Below, piece after piece: positions 25,699 through 36,247 of a stretch of 64,000 nucleotides of DNA; the stretch's first letter is position 1; each line of letters starts with the position of its first letter. The stretch comes from an uncultured Eubacteriales bacterium. GTDB taxonomy: Bacteria > Bacillota > Clostridia > Oscillospirales > Acutalibacteraceae. The DNA is taken from positions 62,001 through 126,000 of the forward strand of contig CAKUFK010000004.1 of NCBI GenBank assembly GCA_934647945.1, written 5' to 3'. The notes under the pieces are model-generated. The model was not told the DNA's origin. It ran no database searches and saw only the letters and a list, made by a program, of their open reading frames with translations. Position numbers and translations under genes: made by a program.

Positions 25699-26961
25699 TT
25701 ATAAAAGAGATTCCCCGCGGGCAAGCCGCGCCTCGGCATCGGCCACAAACTGCCTCGCATACCGCGGGGACCGGGCGCCCCGTTCGAGCGCCCACTGCTC
25801 GGCGGCGGCCAGCAGGGTCTCCCGTTCCACCTCCAGATGGCGATCGGCGGCGATCTGGGCCACGATGTCGAGAAAACGCCGCTTGTCCGGCATCAGGAAG
25901 GTCAAACTGATCCCGAACCGGTCGGACAGCGACACCGCCTCCTGTACCGTATCGGCGGCATGCACCTCGTCCCCGTCCCGGTCCCGGAAGGTCTCCCGCA
26001 GCAGGTGGCGGCGGTTGGAGGTGGCGTAGACGAGCACGTTCACCGGACGGGAGGCGAGCCCCCCTTCCAGCACCGCCTTGAGCGCGGCGAAGGAATCGTC
26101 GTTCCCCGAAAAAGACAGGTCGTCGATGAACAGGATGAACTTCATCGGCAGCCCGGCGAGGAAATCGGTCAGCTCCGGCAGCTCCCGGAGGGTTTCCTTG
26201 GGCAGCTCGATCATCCGCAGGCCCCGGCCCGCGTATTCGTTGAGCAGAGCCTTGACGGTGGAGGACTTGCCGGTGCCGCGGTCTCCGTACAGCAGCATGT
26301 TGTTCGCCTCGAACCCATCCAAAAAGGCCAGCGTGTTATCCACCGCGATCTGCCGCTGCGCGGCGTAATCCTTGAGATCCGACAGGCGGATCGGGTCGGG
26401 GTGCTCCACGGGATGGAGGGCGCCGTCCCGCCACAAAAAGGCGCGATGGGCGGCAAACCGGCCGCAGCCATGGGCCGCGTGATAAGCGGCCAGCGCCGGC
26501 AGCGCGTCACCCCAGGGCGTGTCCAGCGGGACCGCGGCGGCGGCCACGCCCCAATCGGGCAGCCGGGCGGAGAGCCCGGTTTCCAGAGCGGCGCAGAGCG
26601 TCTCCGGCCGTATCGTCGCCGCGCGGTAAAGCACATCCAGATCCCGCCGCGCGGCCTCCGCCATCCTGTCCGGATCGGCGGCGTCCGGTAACGCCCCGGC
26701 GGCCAAACGGATGGAAAAAGGATTTTCATCCTCCAGGATTTCCTGCGCCACGGCGGCGGGCAGGCTGTCCAGCCGCCCCCTTTGCAGCAGCACGCGGCAC
26801 AGCTCCCCCCACCGCACGCACAGGGCTTGCTCCTCGCCCCCCGCGGCCGACTCCAACAACCGCACGAGTGCGGCCGTGACGGGGCGGTCCAGGACCCCCC
26901 GGTAAACCGACAGGGACAGGAGTTCCAGATACAGGCGGCGGACAGATACGGATACTGGCAT
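25699..26961 (-). CDS. DUF815 family AAA-type ATPase
   Basis: 420 aa from the ATG at 26961 (AAAGGAAG 8 nt upstream; an ATG ten codons earlier has no site). The N-terminal 200 residues are helical and poorly conserved. The ATPase domain (about 205-410) has Walker A GDRGTGKSS, Walker B FILFIDDLSF, a sensor-like NVLVYATSNRRHL and an arginine-rich SDRFGISLTF region, all typical of DUF815 (PF05673). The function is unknown in bacteria. It is divergent from the SLOG gene and monocistronic. Confidence 0.92.
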   Translation of the reverse strand: MPVSVSVRRLYLELLSLSVYRGVLDRPVTAALVRLLESAAGGEEQALCVRWGELCRVLLQRGRLDSLPAAVAQEILEDENPFSIRLAAGALPDAADPDRMAEAARRDLDVLYRAATIRPETLCAALETGLSARLPDWGVAAAAVPLDTPWGDALPALAAYHAAHGCGRFAAHRAFLWRDGALHPVEHPDPIRLSDLKDYAAQRQIAVDNTLAFLDGFEANNMLLYGDRGTGKSSTVKALLNEYAGRGLRMIELPKETLRELPELTDFLAGLPMKFILFIDDLSFSGNDDSFAALKAVLEGGLASRPVNVLVYATSNRRHLLRETFRDRDGDEVHAADTVQEAVSLSDRFGISLTFLMPDKRRFLDIVAQIAADRHLEVERETLLAAAEQWALERGARSPRYARQFVADAEARLARGESLL

Positions 26962-27052
26962 GGGGAAGGCTTCCTTTCTTTCGCCCGGCACAGGGCCGGT
27001 GGATTCTCCCGCATTTTACCCCCATACTGAAAATCTGTCAACTTGCCCGCCC

Positions 27053-27081
27053 TTGCCTTTTTTCCCTCTGTCCGGTATACT
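27053..27081 (+). promoter_or_regulatory. Promoter of the SLOG-family gene
   Basis: TTGCCT (27053-27058) and TATACT (27076-27081), 17-bp spacer, 38 nt before the ATG. Confidence 0.7.
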
Positions 27082-27118
27082 ATGTTCGGTCGATAGGGAA
27101 AGCGAGGGATCACGAACC

Positions 27119-27646
27119 ATGGAGACACCGGCCTTCCGGCGGGAAACCGCCTGCTCGTTCAGCGGACACCGGCCCGGCCGCCTCCCGGGCGGATATGCCG
27201 CCTGGCACACGCCCTCCTCGCCGCTCCGCTTCTGGATCCGCAAGGCCCTGGAAGAGGCATACACGGACGGATACCGGGATTTCGTCTGCGGCATGGCCCT
27301 TGGCGCCGACACCCTGGCCGCCGAAGAGGTGCTGGCCATGCGGGAGTGCCGGCCCGCTGTCCGCCTGATCGCGGCGCTCCCCTGTCCCGGTCAGGAAGCC
27401 CGCTGGCCTCTGGCCGACAAGGAACGGTACCGCGCCCTGCTCGCACAGGCCGACCTATGTGTGACCGCCTGCCCCGCATACACCCCCTATGCCATGCATG
27501 CCCGCAACCGCTGGATGGTGGAGCACACGTCCCGCCTCATCGCGATTTTCGACGGTTCGCCTGGCGGCACCGCCCACACCGTCCGGCTCGCGGAAGCCCG
27601 GGGCCTGGATATTTGTTTCCTATCTCCCGACAGCCTGGCTCCCTGA
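27119..27646 (+). CDS. SLOG family protein (DUF1273 / YpsA-like)
   Basis: 175 aa from the ATG at 27119, GAGGGA about 8 nt upstream. The start CSFSGHRPGRLPGG and the motif DFVCGMALGADTLAAEEVLAMR are the SFTGHRP and G-A-GAD nucleotide-site motifs of the YpsA/DprA-like SLOG fold. LIAALPCPGQEARWP and AYTPYAMHARNRWMVEHTSRLIAIFDGSPGGT follow. B. subtilis YpsA affects cell division and stress resistance; the ligand is thought to be a nucleotide derivative. Own promoter and terminator. Confidence 0.9.
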   Translation: METPAFRRETACSFSGHRPGRLPGGYAAWHTPSSPLRFWIRKALEEAYTDGYRDFVCGMALGADTLAAEEVLAMRECRPAVRLIAALPCPGQEARWPLADKERYRALLAQADLCVTACPAYTPYAMHARNRWMVEHTSRLIAIFDGSPGGTAHTVRLAEARGLDICFLSPDSLAP

Positions 27647-27682
27647 GCCCGTCCTTGCCGGCTCGGTTGTGTCCGGGAACCG

Positions 27683-27714
27683 AAAGGCGCCTTCGGAAAT
27701 CCGAAGGCGCCTTT
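27683..27714 (+). terminator. Terminator of the SLOG gene
   Basis: Perfect 14-bp stem AAAGGCGCCTTCGG/CCGAAGGCGCCTTT with an AAAT loop; followed by GTGATATTCTC. Confidence 0.8.
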
Positions 27715-27725
27715 GTGATATTCTC

Positions 27726-27754
27726 TTGACAATAGGATAAAAATCGGATAAAAT
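27726..27754 (+). promoter_or_regulatory. Promoter of the DUF6323 gene
   Basis: TTGACA (27726-27731) and TAAAAT (27749-27754), 17-bp spacer, about 100 nt before the GTG start. Confidence 0.8.
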
Positions 27755-27861
27755 AGTCGTCTTAACCCATGGCTTTTTATGATTCGAAAATCTTTCCCTT
27801 TATATCATATCATACCCATCCCCGTTTGTCAACCCCTTATTTTGAAAAGGAGGAAATCCCC

Positions 27862-28317
27862 GTGGAAAATGCCCTTTTCGCCCTGCTGGCTCCCGCTCAA
27901 GACGAAGAAGCCGCCTGCCTGGCGGCGGTCCGGGAAGCCGCGGCCCGCCATGGCCTGTCCGTGACGCCGGAGGAGGCGCTGGCGCTGGCAAACACCCATC
28001 GGCAGGCCCTTCACGACGCCGGCCGGATAGAGATCAGCGGCACCGTCCTTCCCAAACTGGCCGCCTCCTTTGCCGCCTCCCCTTATGCGCCGTCCAATGG
28101 GTTTGCCCTTTTGTTGGGGGAGCTGTGCGGCTGGTTTTACCATTTTAAAAACACCAGCCTGGAGCCGGTCGGCGACGACGGCCTCGTCGCCTGGATGCGG
28201 TACGCCTTCGACCATCGCTGCATGGGGCAGCCGGAGCTGTTGCAGCGGGAGTGGGAACGCCGCCTGGGCCGGGCCGACGACAGCTATTCCGCCCTCCCCG
28301 GCTGGTTCGACGATTGA
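27862..28317 (+). CDS. DUF6323 family protein
   Basis: 151 aa from the GTG at 27862, 8 nt after GGAGG; upstream in-frame codons lie in the leader. It is soluble and mostly helical: EEAACLAAVREAAARHGLSVTPEEALALANTHRQALHDAGRIE, then GFALLLGELCGWFYHFKN and CMGQPELLQREWERRLG near the end. This pattern fits the DUF6323 family of Clostridia, whose genes normally sit next to DUF6179. Here a DUF6179-like gene occurs 0.7 kb downstream with an opposed kinase gene between. Function unknown. Confidence 0.8.
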   Translation: MENALFALLAPAQDEEAACLAAVREAAARHGLSVTPEEALALANTHRQALHDAGRIEISGTVLPKLAASFAASPYAPSNGFALLLGELCGWFYHFKNTSLEPVGDDGLVAWMRYAFDHRCMGQPELLQREWERRLGRADDSYSALPGWFDD

Positions 28318-28337
28318 AAAACGGCGGGCAAGCGACC

Positions 28338-28916
28338 CTAAAATCCGGACGGGAGAAGGGCTTCCAGCCGCCCGGCTATCTCCGCCGGCGTATCTCCTTC
28401 CCGGACCTGCAGGAAGGGCAGGGCCAGCGCCCGGCACTCCTCAAGCAGGCGGCGGTTGTGCCACTTCGAACGGCGCAGATAGTTCTCCGCCGCGGCGCCG
28501 TCCAGAAAACCGGGGCGCCGCCGCAGCCGCGACTCCAGGAGCCCCTCCCCGGCGACGAGCCAGATCCCGAAAACCGACCCTCCGAGCCAGGGCCGGACAT
28601 GGGCGGGATAAAGGGCCCAGCCCTCCAGCACGAGCGGCCCGCCCCAGGTGCTGTGGATAGCGACGAGCCGTTCGAGCGCCGGCTCCATGGCACGGTGGTA
28701 CCGCCGGATATCCTCGATCAGGCCGTCCTCCGGTACGCAGGCGTAATAGTCCCGATAGTCCATCCCCCGCATAGGATCCAACGGCAGCGCGGCCTGCAGG
28801 ACCTCCCCCACGTCGTCGGTGGACAGGCAGGGCCAACGGCGCACCGAGCCCATCGCGGCGGCGGCCGTGGACTTCCCCGTCATGGGGCTGCCGCCGATCA
28901 TGAGCACCTTTCCCAT
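28338..28916 (-). CDS. P-loop nucleotide kinase-like protein
   Basis: 192 aa from the ATG at 28916, 7 nt after AAGGAGG. Walker A is IGGSPMTGKSTAA at about residues 7-19. The rest looks like a small-molecule kinase (CLSTDDVGEVLQAALPL; PLVLEGWALYPAHVRPW; a lid-like LESRLRRRPGF). It resembles AAA_33 / 2-phosphoglycerate-kinase-like proteins, but the substrate cannot be read from sequence. It is convergent with DUF6323 (20-nt gap) and divergent from the DUF6179-like gene. Confidence 0.8.
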   Translation of the reverse strand: MGKVLMIGGSPMTGKSTAAAAMGSVRRWPCLSTDDVGEVLQAALPLDPMRGMDYRDYYACVPEDGLIEDIRRYHRAMEPALERLVAIHSTWGGPLVLEGWALYPAHVRPWLGGSVFGIWLVAGEGLLESRLRRRPGFLDGAAAENYLRRSKWHNRRLLEECRALALPFLQVREGDTPAEIAGRLEALLPSGF

Positions 28917-29024
28917 CGTTTCCCCTCCTTCTTTCCGAATGACCCCCTCAGTATCCCACATTCCCGTCCGGTTGGCAAGCCCGCCACCGGCGGCCTCCAA
29001 CACGACATAAAAAGGAGCTGGATT

Positions 29025-29648
29025 ATGGATACCCTGACCCTCCAACCGCGGATGGACGGCATCCCCCGCGAAGCTTTCGCCGCCCTGCTGTCCCGCCAGA
29101 TCTTGCGGTACACCCGGTTTCAAAGCAGCTCCGTCCGGACGGAGACGGCGGAACAGATCGCCCGCTCGATTCTATACGCCCTTTCCGCGCTGTCGGCGGA
29201 AGAGCCCGGATGCTCCCTCGCGGATCTGGACGCGGCCTATTCCCGCGCCCTCGCCTATCTGCGGCGGCAGATTCAACGCTGCCGTTTTCTATACGCAGGA
29301 GTCCGGGCCAGCCGCCTGCCCGCCCCTCTTCTTTCCTACCAACGCCTCATCGACCGCGACATTCCGGATTTTCTGCGCGGCTACGACCCGGAATTCCACG
29401 CCGCCGAGGAAGCGATGTTCCCCCTCTATCCTCTGCGGGATTTCCCGGAGGCGGGCAGCGGAATCCTGTACCTGCGGGAATATCTCATCCGCCTGTTTGA
29501 AGAGAACCGGGCCTGCGCCGGAGTCCCGCCGGCCGCTGTCCGCGCCGCCCTCCAGGCGGCCGGAAAACGGCTAGGGCAGCCTGGAGCGGAACTGACCGTC
29601 AATTTGGCTGAAATCTTGTTGGATGATTCGGTCACTTTTTCGCTTTAG
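29025..29648 (+). CDS. DUF6179-like protein, short form
   Basis: 207 aa, AAAAAGGAG about 7 nt before the ATG. The segment LLSRQILRYTRFQSSSVRTETAEQIARSILYAL resembles the N-terminal part of DUF6179 proteins (SSS-R-E-A-S pattern), and DYDPEFHAAE-type sequence (RGYDPEFHAAEEAMFPLYPL) follows. As I recall them, DUF6179 proteins are roughly twice as long, so this copy would lack the C-terminal half or be a natural short form. Family assignment is from memory of the pattern and is moderate. The gene ends just before the ilvB promoter. Confidence 0.6.
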   Translation: MDTLTLQPRMDGIPREAFAALLSRQILRYTRFQSSSVRTETAEQIARSILYALSALSAEEPGCSLADLDAAYSRALAYLRRQIQRCRFLYAGVRASRLPAPLLSYQRLIDRDIPDFLRGYDPEFHAAEEAMFPLYPLRDFPEAGSGILYLREYLIRLFEENRACAGVPPAAVRAALQAAGKRLGQPGAELTVNLAEILLDDSVTFSL

Positions 29649-29662
29649 CATCTAAAAATGTC

Positions 29663-29692
29663 TTGACTTCCCCTTCTCCGCGGGTGTATAAT
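29663..29692 (+). promoter_or_regulatory. Promoter of the ilvBNC operon
   Basis: TTGACT (29663-29668) and TATAAT (29687-29692), 18-bp spacer. The leader is only about 40 nt, leaving no room for a T-box or peptide attenuator. Confidence 0.8.
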
Positions 29693-29740
29693 GTCCGCAA
29701 TATCCAACGAAGCGTTTTTTCGGAAAGGGGGCCGTTCGCC

Positions 29741-31366
29741 ATGATGTCGGGAGCTGCGGCTATGGTCAAGTGCCTGGAGCTGGAGGGAGTCCATACACTG
29801 TTTGGATATCCCGGCGCGGCGATTTGCCCGTTTTACGACGCCCTCGCCGGCAGTTCCCTCCACCATGTGCTGGTGCGCACCGAGCAGAATGCGGCCCATG
29901 CAGCGTCCGGATATGCCCGGGTTTCGGGCCGGGTCGGCGTCTGTGTGGCCACCTCCGGCCCCGGCGCCACCAATCTGCTCACCGGTATTGCCTCCGCCTA
30001 CATGGACTCCATCCCCCTGGTGGTCATCACCGGCCAGGTCCGCAGCGATCTGCTGGGCCGGGACGTGTTTCAGGAGGCCGACATCACCGGCGCCGCCGAA
30101 CCGTTCACAAAGCATAGCTACATCGTCAAAAAGGCCGCCGACCTTCCCCGGGTATTCAAAGAGGCGTTCCACATTGCCTCTACCGGGCGTCCCGGCCCGG
30201 TGCTCATCGACGTCCCCATCGATATGCAGCAGAAGATGATCGGGGAGTTCGATTACAGCCGCCCGGTGGATATCATCGGCTATAAGCCCCGCACCCAGGG
30301 GCATTCCCTCCAGATCCGCAAGGCCGCCGAGGCGCTCGCCGCCTGCAAGCGGCCGGTTCTCTGCGCGGGCGGCGGCGTGTTTTCCGCCGGGGCCGAACAG
30401 GCGCTGCGCGCCTTTGTCGAGCAGGTGAACCTGCCCACCGTCTCCACCATGATGGGGATCGGCGCCCTGCCGACCACCCATCCCTTAAATCTCGGCATGC
30501 TCGGGTCCCACGGCGGCGCCCCGGCCAACAAAGCCGTGCGGGACGCCGATCTCGTCATCATGGCGGGGGCCAGGGTAGGGGACCGCGCGGTGGCCGCGCC
30601 CGGCCAGATTGCCACCAGGGCCAAGGTCATCCATATCGATATCGATCCCGCGGAGATCGGCAAAAATCTCCCGGTACATATCCCCATCGTCGGCGATCTC
30701 CGTCAGGTGCTCACCGAGCTCACCCGCCGGACAGAGGGCGTACAGGCGCCGGACGAATGGGTCAGGGCCGTCGTCGACCGGCGGCAGCGGTACGCCGCAA
30801 AGCCCATCCCCCCCGTGGAAGGATACGTGGAGCCCAAATCCTTCATGCGCACGCTGTCCGGCCGGATGCAGGCCGACTGTGTTCTCTGCGCCGATGTGGG
30901 ACAGAATCAGATCTGGTCGGCAAACCATTTTGCCATGCGGGAGGGCCGCTTCCTCACTTCCGGCGGCATGGGAACCATGGGCTACTCCATCCCCTGCGCC
31001 GTGGGCGCCAAAATTGCCCTTCCCGGCAGGCAGGTCTGTGCGGTGTGCGGCGACGGTTCCTTCCAGATGAGCCTGATGGAGCTGGCCACCATCCGCCAGG
31101 AGGACCTGGGTGTCAAGATCGTCGTCATGCGCAACACCCGCCTCGGCATGGTGCGGGAGCTGCAGGACAACCAATACGGCGGAGTACACAGCGGCATCGA
31201 TCTTACCGCCAGCCCCGATTTCGTGAAAATCGCGGAGGCTTACGGCATCCGCGCCAGCGCCGTCTCGTCCAACGAAGAGGCTGCGGCGGCACTGGACGAG
31301 ATGCTCACCGACGACCGGCCCTATCTGCTCGAATGCCGTGTCATGCCCGATTATCCCTCACTGTAA
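29741..31366 (+). CDS. ilvB: Acetolactate synthase, large (catalytic) subunit
   Basis: 541 aa (ATG 29741, AAAGGGGG 10 nt upstream; the next ATG is also possible). A ThDP enzyme that makes acetolactate or acetohydroxybutyrate, the first common step to Val, Leu and Ile. The N-terminal PYR domain carries the catalytic Glu in RTEQNAAHAASGYAR. The central FAD-binding domain has GGGVFSAGAEQALRAF. The C-terminal PP domain has the ThDP motif GDGSFQMSLMELATIRQ. Followed by ilvN (21 nt) and ilvC in one operon. Confidence 0.96.
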   Translation: MMSGAAAMVKCLELEGVHTLFGYPGAAICPFYDALAGSSLHHVLVRTEQNAAHAASGYARVSGRVGVCVATSGPGATNLLTGIASAYMDSIPLVVITGQVRSDLLGRDVFQEADITGAAEPFTKHSYIVKKAADLPRVFKEAFHIASTGRPGPVLIDVPIDMQQKMIGEFDYSRPVDIIGYKPRTQGHSLQIRKAAEALAACKRPVLCAGGGVFSAGAEQALRAFVEQVNLPTVSTMMGIGALPTTHPLNLGMLGSHGGAPANKAVRDADLVIMAGARVGDRAVAAPGQIATRAKVIHIDIDPAEIGKNLPVHIPIVGDLRQVLTELTRRTEGVQAPDEWVRAVVDRRQRYAAKPIPPVEGYVEPKSFMRTLSGRMQADCVLCADVGQNQIWSANHFAMREGRFLTSGGMGTMGYSIPCAVGAKIALPGRQVCAVCGDGSFQMSLMELATIRQEDLGVKIVVMRNTRLGMVRELQDNQYGGVHSGIDLTASPDFVKIAEAYGIRASAVSSNEEAAAALDEMLTDDRPYLLECRVMPDYPSL

Positions 31367-31387
31367 CCGGAAGGGGTGGGAACACCG

Positions 31388-32999
<1,612 letters not shown>

Positions 33000-33029
33000 G
33001 TCCATCCTCGCCTAGGATGCCACACGAAC

Positions 33030-33066
33030 AACCCCCGGAAGCGGCCATGGGCCGCTTCCGGGGGTT
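33030..33066. terminator. Shared terminator between ilvC and the LCP gene
   Basis: Perfect 17-bp stem AACCCCCGGAAGCGGCC/GGCCGCTTCCGGGGGTT with an ATG loop between convergent genes. T tracts are short on both sides but the stem is very stable. Confidence 0.8.
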
Positions 33067-33098
33067 CGCCTTTGCCGCCGTCCATACGGGGCGAGGGA

Positions 33099-34253
33099 TC
33101 ATTCATCGTAAATATAGTGGTGGAGCGCCTCCACCGACGCCTTCTGGTTCTTGAACTCGAGTACGGCTCCCGGCCCCTTGTAGGTTTTGCCCACGTAGTC
33201 GCCGTCCTGCGGGACATAATAATCGTTGATGATGGTGTAGTCCTTATACTTGAGCGCGTTCGATGCGAAGCCCAGCAGCTCGTCCTGCGTCATATTGGTG
33301 TCGACGCACTCGAGGGCCTTGGTGGCCACCCCCGCGATTTGCAGAACGCCCATGGTCTTGGCCTTTTCCAGCATCAATGTCACCACATGGCGCTGGCGGG
33401 CGGTCCGCTTGAAATCGCTGTCGATATGCCGGATGCGGGCGTACTGCAATGCCTGAAAACCGTCCAAATGGTGGACGCCGGGACTCCCCGAAAGGGGCCT
33501 CCAGTTCGCATCATTGGGTACCGCCTTCAACCCGTTTGCCGGCACCAGGTTCATCTCCGCCTTGGTCAGCTCGATATCCAGGCCGCCCATGGCGTCGATG
33601 ACGATCGGCAAGCTCTTGAAATTGACCCCCACGTATTGGGTGATTTCCAGGCGGAAATTGTCCCGGATCATCCGGAACTGCATATCGTGGCCGCCGTACG
33701 CGTAGGCCGCGTTCAGCTTGCCCCAGTCGTCCTTGCCGTCCTTGTTGGAGTCCCTCCCAGGCAGTGAAACATAGGTGTCCCTCAGCAGGGAGATGAGCTT
33801 GATGGTTTTTTTTCTGTCGTTGACGGAGAGGATGATGTTGGTGTCCGACCGGACGCCCCGGTTGGAATTCCCGTCGTATCCGAGCAGCAGATAGTTGGTA
33901 ATCCCACTACCGTTTTTCCGCAGCGGGATTTGGGCGAGGGTCTGGGCGTTTTTGTAGTCCTCCTCGAAGTTTTGGAGCTCGCCGTTCAGCCCCTCGTCGC
34001 CGTCGGGGGGGATGGATTCGACGAGCGAGCCGCCGTCCGGAATGTATTGCGGCTTGCTGAGAAGGTTCCATACAAACCCGCCCACCCCGATGCACAGGAC
34101 CGCGATCAAGCCCATCACGCAGACACCGGCAACGGTGACGATCCGCACCCTTCGGGAATACCGGCTGTTTTTTCTCGATCTCGGCTTCGATTTTGCTTTT
34201 GGTTTCGCTTTCGCGGCCGCGTGAGACGGCGCCCTTCTCGTCTTTTTATCCAT
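33099..34253 (-). CDS. LytR-CpsA-Psr (LCP) family wall polymer ligase
   Basis: 384 aa from the ATG at 34253 (an ATG 7 codons earlier is possible; neither has an ideal site). A basic Lys/Ala/Pro-rich cytoplasmic N-terminus (residues 5-35) precedes one membrane anchor (IVTVAGVCVMGLIAVLCIGVGG). The extracytoplasmic LCP domain (about 115-330) shows YLLLGYDGNS, RSDTNIILSV, ISLLRDTYVSLPG, KLNAAYAYGG, the Asp/Arg catalytic DAMGGLDIEL and LDGFQALQYARIR. LCP enzymes transfer teichoic acid-like polymers from lipid carriers to peptidoglycan. Confidence 0.93.
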   Translation of the reverse strand: MDKKTRRAPSHAAAKAKPKAKSKPRSRKNSRYSRRVRIVTVAGVCVMGLIAVLCIGVGGFVWNLLSKPQYIPDGGSLVESIPPDGDEGLNGELQNFEEDYKNAQTLAQIPLRKNGSGITNYLLLGYDGNSNRGVRSDTNIILSVNDRKKTIKLISLLRDTYVSLPGRDSNKDGKDDWGKLNAAYAYGGHDMQFRMIRDNFRLEITQYVGVNFKSLPIVIDAMGGLDIELTKAEMNLVPANGLKAVPNDANWRPLSGSPGVHHLDGFQALQYARIRHIDSDFKRTARQRHVVTLMLEKAKTMGVLQIAGVATKALECVDTNMTQDELLGFASNALKYKDYTIINDYYVPQDGDYVGKTYKGPGAVLEFKNQKASVEALHHYIYDE

Positions 34254-34312
34254 GATACATTCGACATCTCCCATCGTCTGCCGATCGCCGGCGGCTCTTG
34301 TCAAGTTCTTCC

Positions 34313-34341
34313 ATCATATCACGTTGTGTCTGGTTCATCAA
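34313..34341 (-). promoter_or_regulatory. Promoter of the LCP gene
   Basis: Minus strand TTGATG (34336-34341) and TATGAT (34313-34318), 17-bp spacer, about 60 nt before the chosen ATG. Confidence 0.65.
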
Positions 34342-34472
34342 GCGGGAAATATGGGGAATTGGGGAAATCCGTCGGATTATGCGCCGCTTTCGGCCGCATT
34401 GTCCCCGGAATCACACGCCCCGTCCTAGTCTGTCCGGCTCCAAAAGGTTCTATGTGTGTGCCTGCCGCCCCA

Positions 34473-36149
34473 TCAGAAAAGCCCATGGATCCGGCCGTCG
34501 TCGTCCACATCGATCGTTTCCGCCGCCGGCACTTTCGGCAGGCCTGGCATGGTCATGATATCGCCGGTCAGCACCACGACGAACCCGGCCCCGGCCGACA
34601 GCCGCACCTGCTTGACCGTGACGCGGAAATGCTCCGGACGTCCGAGCAGGGCGGGGTTATCGGAAAGGGAATACTGGGTTTTGGCGATGCAGACCGGCAG
34701 GCCGCCGAAACCGAGGGCATGGAGCCGCTCCAGCTCCCTGGCTGCGGCGGGGAGCAGCTCCACCCCGTCCCCGCCGTAGATGTCCCTGACCACGGTTTCG
34801 ATCTTTTCCCGCAGCGGGAGCGCGTCCTCGTAAAGCAGGCGGAAGGAGGAGGGCTGTTCCGTCAGCGCCAGCACTTCATCGGCGAGCTCGAGGCCGCCTT
34901 CGCCGCCCTTTGCCCACACCTCGGAGAGCGCCACCCGGACACCGAGCGCCGCGCATCTCTCCCGCACCAGGCGGAGTTCCGCCTCGGTATCGGCCGGGAA
35001 ACGGTTGATGGCGACCACGGCGGGCAGCCCGAAGCGGACCGTGATATTTTCCAGATGGGCGAGCAGGTTGGGCAGCCCCCGCTCGAGCGCCGCCAGATCC
35101 TCCTGTTCGAGCGTCCCCTTGGCGGCGCCCCCGTGATGCTTGAGCGCCCGCACCGTGGCCACCACCACCACGGCATCTGGCCGGAGCCCCGCCTTGCGGC
35201 ATTTGATATCGAGGAACTTTTCCGCGCCGAGATCCGCACCGAATCCGGCTTCGGTCACGACGATCTCTCCCAACTTCAGCGCCATGCGGGTAGCCGTAAC
35301 ACTGTTGCAGCCGTGGGCGATGTTGGCAAACGGCCCCCCATGCACGAACGCGGGAGTATGCTCGAGGGTCTGGACCAGGTTCGGCTTGATCGCGTCCTTC
35401 AGGAGGGCGGCCATCGCTCCCGCGGCCTTGAGATCCCCCGCCGTCACCGGGCGGTCGTCCCGCGTGTAGCCCACCACGATCCGCGCCAGCCGCTCCTTGA
35501 GATCCCGGATTCCGGAAGAGAGGCAGAGGATGGCCATGATTTCGGAGGCCACGGTGATATCGAACCCATCCTCCCGGGGCACACCGCACATCCGGCCGCC
35601 CAGGCCGTCCACCACCTGGCGGAGCTGACGGTCGTTCATATCCACACAGCGTTTCCAGGTGATCCGCCGCACGTCGATGCCAAGCCCGTTGCCCTGGTGG
35701 ATGTGGTTGTCCAGCATCGCGGCGAGCAGGTTGTTCGCCGCGCCGATGGCGTGCATGTCGCCTGTAAAGTGGAGGTTGATGTCCTCCATCGGGATGACCT
35801 GAGCCCAGCCGCCCCCGGCCGCGCCGCCCTTGATGCCGAAAACCGGGCCGAGCGAAGGCTCCCGCAGAGCGAGGACCGCCTTCTTCCCCCGGCGGCGCAG
35901 GGCGTCTCCCAGCCCCACCGTCGTCGTGGTCTTCCCCTCCCCAGCGGGGGTGGGCGTAATGGCCGTCACCAGCACCAGCTTGCCGTCCGGGCGGTCCCGG
36001 AGCCGCTCTGCCGCCGACAGGGCCACCTTGGCCTTGTAACGGCCGTAGAACTCGATCTCGTCCTCGGACAAACCGAGCCCGGCGGCGATCTGCGCCACCG
36101 GCAGGGGCGGCACGCTCTGGGCGATTTCAATATCGGACAATTGTTTCAT
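34473..36149 (-). CDS. fhs: Formate--tetrahydrofolate ligase
   Basis: 558 aa from the ATG at 36149, GGAGGG about 10 nt upstream; the open frame upstream is not coding. It condenses formate and THF with ATP to 10-formyl-THF (one-carbon supply and Wood-Ljungdahl methyl branch). Visible: the P-loop-like [16 protein letters not shown], the [19 protein letters not shown] segment, [25 protein letters not shown], and the C-terminal [23 protein letters not shown]. Full family length. No THF riboswitch was found in the short leader. No other Wood-Ljungdahl genes are in the window. Confidence 0.97.
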   Translation of the reverse strand: MKQLSDIEIAQSVPPLPVAQIAAGLGLSEDEIEFYGRYKAKVALSAAERLRDRPDGKLVLVTAITPTPAGEGKTTTTVGLGDALRRRGKKAVLALREPSLGPVFGIKGGAAGGGWAQVIPMEDINLHFTGDMHAIGAANNLLAAMLDNHIHQGNGLGIDVRRITWKRCVDMNDRQLRQVVDGLGGRMCGVPREDGFDITVASEIMAILCLSSGIRDLKERLARIVVGYTRDDRPVTAGDLKAAGAMAALLKDAIKPNLVQTLEHTPAFVHGGPFANIAHGCNSVTATRMALKLGEIVVTEAGFGADLGAEKFLDIKCRKAGLRPDAVVVVATVRALKHHGGAAKGTLEQEDLAALERGLPNLLAHLENITVRFGLPAVVAINRFPADTEAELRLVRERCAALGVRVALSEVWAKGGEGGLELADEVLALTEQPSSFRLLYEDALPLREKIETVVRDIYGGDGVELLPAAARELERLHALGFGGLPVCIAKTQYSLSDNPALLGRPEHFRVTVKQVRLSAGAGFVVVLTGDIMTMPGLPKVPAAETIDVDDDGRIHGLF

Positions 36150-36247
36150 GGCGACTTTTCCCTCCTGTATATAGGGAGTACTGAACTCCCGAAAAAGTTG
36201 GTGAAATTTCCATGTTTCGAGAATCTTAAGATTTAGCCGGGCCCCTC

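Noticed and set aside
36150..36247. THF riboswitch before fhs
   Set aside because: The leader is under 100 nt; only a GGGAGT/ACTCCC mini-hairpin is seen and the conserved THF-aptamer elements are absent.
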